NCBI GenBank assembly: GCA_018065365.1
Contig: JAGHTH010000083.1
Span: 1 to 8,010 of the forward strand
From: Candidatus Coliplasma caballi
GTDB taxonomy: Bacteria; Bacillota; Clostridia; Oscillospirales; CAG-382
Length of the DNA stretch: 8,010 nucleotides
Direction of reading: 5' to 3'
The notes under the pieces: model-generated
The model's input: the letters and a program-made list of their open reading frames with translations, nothing else
Database searches by the model: none
What the model was told of the DNA's origin: nothing
Position numbers and translations under genes: made by a program
Part shown: positions 6,502 through 8,010 of the stretch, in pieces
How positions within the stretch are numbered: position 1 is the first letter of the stretch
Layout of the letters: the number at the start of each line of letters is the position of its first letter

Positions 6502-7203
6502 ATGAAAAAACTCTCCGATTCGATCAAACGCCGGATCCTGCTGACCTGCCTGCTGCTGTTGCTGTTCTGCGGCTATACGGCGGCGGTGCTGCTTGCGGAC
6601 GTGCAGCCCGTTGGGCCGCAAGGGTCCCTCGTCGGCTTTTCCACCGTCAACGTCTTCTTTTTTGAGGCGATCGGCACTAACCATACGCTGAAAGTCATCA
6701 CCGACCTGCTCGGCATCTTCGCGATCGCCTCCGGCTCGATGTTTGCCCTGTTCGGCGCGTACCAGTGGTTTTCCCGTAAGTCGTTGCGCAAAGTCGATCC
6801 CGAACTGTTCGTGCTCGGCACCTGCTATATCCTGCTGGGCGTGCTGTACTACGGCTTCGAGAAGATCGCCCTGAACTATCGCCCGATCCTCGAGGACGGA
6901 GAACTTGCCGCGTCCTACCCCTCGTCCCATACGCTGCTCGTGCTGACCGTTATGGGCTCGGTCGTAATCATGGCAAACCGCTATTTCCGTTCCCGCCCGA
7001 CGATCCGCCGCACCATGATCGCCGTTTCGGCGCTGGTCGCGCTGACCGCCTTTTTCGGCAGAATGTTCTCCGGCATTCATTGGTACACCGACATCATCGG
7101 CGGCTTGCTCCTCGCCGCAGCCCTCGTCGCCGCCCTCGATACCGCTTTCGCCTGTATCGCCGAACGGAGAGAGAAAAAGGAACAAACACCCGCGCAGGAA
7201 TAA
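6502..7203 (+). CDS. PAP2-family membrane phosphatase (possible undecaprenyl-diphosphate phosphatase)
   Basis: A 233-residue integral membrane protein with about six hydrophobic helices. The three PAP2 phosphatase motifs are present: K121 to R127-P128 (KIALNYRP), PSSH at 140-143 with H143 as the acid/base residue, and R187-x5-H193-x3-D197 (GRMFSGIHWYTD) with H193 as the phosphate nucleophile. Two details differ from the textbook pattern: five rather than six residues separate K and R in motif 1, and motif 2 is PSSH in place of PSGH. The core catalytic residues are all kept, so it should be active. PAP2 proteins remove phosphate from lipid phosphates; in Bacillota, BcrC-type members recycle undecaprenyl diphosphate and protect against bacitracin. 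The gene is last in the LytTR operon, 30 nt after the LiaF-like gene, with AAGGA at 6491-6495. This fits an envelope role, although phosphatidate or phosphatidylglycerol phosphate are other possible substrates. Confidence 0.88.
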   Translation: MKKLSDSIKRRILLTCLLLLLFCGYTAAVLLADVQPVGPQGSLVGFSTVNVFFFEAIGTNHTLKVITDLLGIFAIASGSMFALFGAYQWFSRKSLRKVDPELFVLGTCYILLGVLYYGFEKIALNYRPILEDGELAASYPSSHTLLVLTVMGSVVIMANRYFRSRPTIRRTMIAVSALVALTAFFGRMFSGIHWYTDIIGGLLLAAALVAALDTAFACIAERREKKEQTPAQE

Positions 7204-7223
7204 CCCCGCCAAGCATTGCTTCC

Positions 7224-7244
7224 GAGCAAACTGCTTTGACTATA
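7224..7244 (+). repeat. Degenerate copy of the 105-nt repeat's leading segment
   Basis: GAGCAAACTGCTTTGACTAT and its next base match the start of the 105-nt repeats (AAGCAAACCGCTTTAG, then YTGTATA) with a few substitutions and one single-base gap. It lies 20 nt after the PAP2 stop codon. It may be the relic of a third repeat unit whose rest has decayed or been replaced. Confidence 0.4.
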
Positions 7245-7256
7245 TGCTTTCATTTT

Positions 7257-7299
7257 ATCTATATACAAATCTATATACAAAACAACCATATAACCATAT
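7257..7299. repeat. AT-rich short tandem repeats
   Basis: A 12-bp unit, ATCTATATACAA, is present twice in tandem (7257-7280), followed closely by an 8-bp unit, AACCATAT, twice in tandem (7284-7299). The surrounding DNA is strongly AT-rich compared with the genes. This may be simple slippage, or a bent or protein-bound segment. Confidence 0.6.
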
Positions 7300-7371
7300 A
7301 TAAAAGTAAAAGCAAAAGCACCTGTTTTTCAGAGCCCTTACCATTTTGCTTTAACCTGCCGTTCGCTTTTG

Positions 7372-7407
7372 CCTTCCCCCGGGGGGAAGGTGTCGCCGAA
7401 TGGCGAC
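7372..7407. repeat. Double-hairpin element, REP/MITE-like
   Basis: CCTTCCCCC (7372-7380) is followed directly by GGGGGGAAGG (7381-7390), a near-perfect palindrome. Two bases on, GTCGCC (7392-7397) pairs perfectly with GGCGAC (7402-7407) across a GAAT loop. Two adjacent GC-rich hairpins fit a short interspersed palindromic repeat. From memory, C-run/G-run palindromes followed by a second variable hairpin are common between genes in gut Clostridia; I could not check this. It could also serve as a bidirectional transcription barrier, though no T-run follows. Confidence 0.55.
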
Positions 7408-7489
7408 GGATAGAGTACGCGTATTCAGTAAATGAACAGTTTTTGCAAAACAAAGGGTTATAAAAAAGTTAGAATCATAAAGCCGACTG

Positions 7490-7594
7490 AAGCAAACCGC
7501 TTTAGTTGTATAAAGAAGGAAACGCAGGTTTATCGCCTGCGTTTTCATAATATCTTTCCCTGCACCAACCTCAGTCAGCAACCAGCCGGAGACC
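7490..7594. repeat. 105-nt repeat, copy 1
   Basis: This 105-nt segment matches 7835-7939 base for base without gaps, with about 14 substitutions (roughly 87% identity). In order it holds AAGCAAACCGCTTTAG, a TGTATAAA box, a hairpin (stem AAACGCAGG 7520-7528 with CCTGCGTTT 7536-7544, loop TTTATCG), the segment CATAATATCTTTCCCTGCAC, and CAACCAGCCGGAGACC. The substitutions cluster around the stem, while the loop and flanks are kept. It looks like a structured noncoding or mobile-type repeat. Confidence 0.8.
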
Positions 7595-7630
7595 GTGATA
7601 TGCGCTCGCCGACGGAGTCTAAAATCTTTT

Positions 7631-7664
7631 TGCACCCACCTTGGCCAGCAACCAGCCGGAGACT
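7631..7664. repeat. Partial copy of the 105-nt repeat (3' segment only)
   Basis: The 34 nt from TGCACCCACC to CCAGCCGGAGAC repeat the 3' end of the 105-nt module (compare 7561-7594 and 7906-7939) with only a few changes. The hairpin part is absent. It starts exactly 70 bp after the same segment in copy 1, so it may come from a local partial duplication. Confidence 0.7.
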
Positions 7665-7772
7665 GCGTCAGAATGCGCCGCTTTTGTGCTTCTGCCAAAT
7701 GTAACCTCAACGGCGGCGCTCGGAAAACCGCTCACAAGTTCGCGCTTTTCCAGAACGTTCTGCACACCCCGG

Positions 7773-7833
7773 GCAGATTGGACGAAACGAATCCGAAGGC
7801 GTACTGATTTACGTCGAGAGGGGAAAATTGTTC
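7773..7833. repeat. Second repeat module with hairpin, copy A
   Basis: It begins GCAGATTGGACGA, continues to CCGAAG, then a hairpin (7798-7803 with 7810-7815, six pairs including one G-T, loop CTGATT), then CGAGAG, and ends near ATTGTT. The same order and spacing recur at 7953-8010, but with a quite different stem sequence. Confidence 0.65.
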
Positions 7834-7834
7834 A

Positions 7835-7939
7835 AAGCAAACCGCTTTAGCTGTATAAAAGCAAAAGCGCCGGTTTATCGCCGACGCTTTCATAATATCT
7901 TTCCCTGCACCCACCTCGGTCTGCAACCAGCCGGAGACC
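7835..7939. repeat. 105-nt repeat, copy 2
   Basis: This is the second full copy of the 105-nt module, head to tail with copy 1 at a 345-bp period. Its hairpin pairs 7864-7873 with 7881-7890 around the same TTTATCG loop. Relative to copy 1, two stem positions changed on both sides so that pairing is kept (A-T to C-G and A-T to G-C), while one pair is broken (C-A, 7870/7884). A possible promoter lies inside: TTCAAA (7831-7836), 17 bp, TATAAA (7854-7859), but the -35 is weak. Confidence 0.8.
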
Positions 7940-7952
7940 TTGTCAGAGGGAT

Positions 7953-8010
7953 GCAGATTGGACGATCCGAACCGAAGCAATATATGAATATTGCGAGAGT
8001 GAGGATCGTT
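7953..8010. repeat. Second repeat module with hairpin, copy B (runs to window edge)
   Basis: GCAGATTGGACGA and CCGAAG flank a perfect 7-bp hairpin (7977-7983 with 7988-7994, loop ATGA), followed by CGAGAG. ACGATCC (7962-7968) can also pair with GGATCGT (8003-8009) to close an outer stem. The module follows the second 105-nt copy after 13 nt. The element may continue past the window end. Confidence 0.65.

Larger units (their letters stand above)
7204..8010. other. Gene-free region filled with repeats and hairpins
   Basis: No open frame here has a convincing start, ribosome binding site and protein character. The first 170 bases are AT-rich and hold short tandem repeats. A pair of hairpins follows at 7372-7407, then two head-to-tail copies of a composite repeat from 7490 to the window end. 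No classical hairpin-plus-T-run terminator follows the PAP2 gene; the operon may end within these structures. Confidence 0.75.

Noticed and set aside
6295..7212. 305-codon open frame on the minus strand opposite the PAP2 gene
   Set aside because: Composition is Gly/Gln/Asp-rich without a recognisable fold, and it is antisense to a clear membrane enzyme.
7204..7260. Rho-independent terminator after the PAP2 gene
   Set aside because: Only weak 4-5 bp stems without a proper T-run are present.
7351..7980. Two minus-strand small frames sharing a peptide around TEVGAGKDIMK
   Set aside because: The shared peptide is simply the translation of the two repeat copies, and stem changes follow base pairing rather than codons. 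A short ORF beginning at MKTQ/MKAS cannot be fully excluded, because a weak AGGGA lies upstream.
7490..8010. CRISPR array
   Set aside because: Repeats are long, unequal and few, with irregular spacing and no cas genes in view.

Overview
The window looks like chromosomal DNA from an uncultured gut-type Bacillota (class Clostridia). The evidence is strong Shine-Dalgarno sites before almost every gene, sigma-A-type promoters with 17-bp spacers, GC-rich coding sequence with AT-rich intergenic DNA, and a gene set typical of that group: a discoidin/CBM9-type surface protein, a GH123-like (DUF4091) protein and a LytTR regulator. Genus cannot be set from the sequence alone.

Left part, minus strand (1-5166): an aminotransferase gene (3931-5112) reads towards a GH123/DUF4091 family gene (2133-3863), probably as one transcript. 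A third gene with its own strong promoter follows and encodes a large secreted multi-domain protein (start at 2009, running off the left edge). Right part, plus strand (5217-7203): a compact three-gene operon encodes a LytTR DNA-binding regulator, a LiaF-like four-helix membrane protein whose C-terminus carries four (S/A)xIGD motifs, and a PAP2-family membrane phosphatase. It reads like a cell-envelope stress or undecaprenyl-phosphate module. The LytTR gene and the aminotransferase gene are divergent and share a 192-bp control region with two clear promoters and a perfect 7-bp inverted repeat.

The LytTR gene has no ATG, GTG or TTG at the position set by its consensus ribosome binding site. 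The codon there is ACG, so it either initiates at ACG or carries a T-to-C change.

The last 800 bases (7204-8010) hold no convincing gene. They contain an AT-rich stretch of short tandem repeats, a double-hairpin element, and a composite repeat present twice head to tail. Each composite unit has a 105-nt module and a second module with its own hairpin. In both modules the hairpin stems differ between copies while pairing is largely kept, which points to selection on structure. This repeat family is the least explained and most interesting part of the window.
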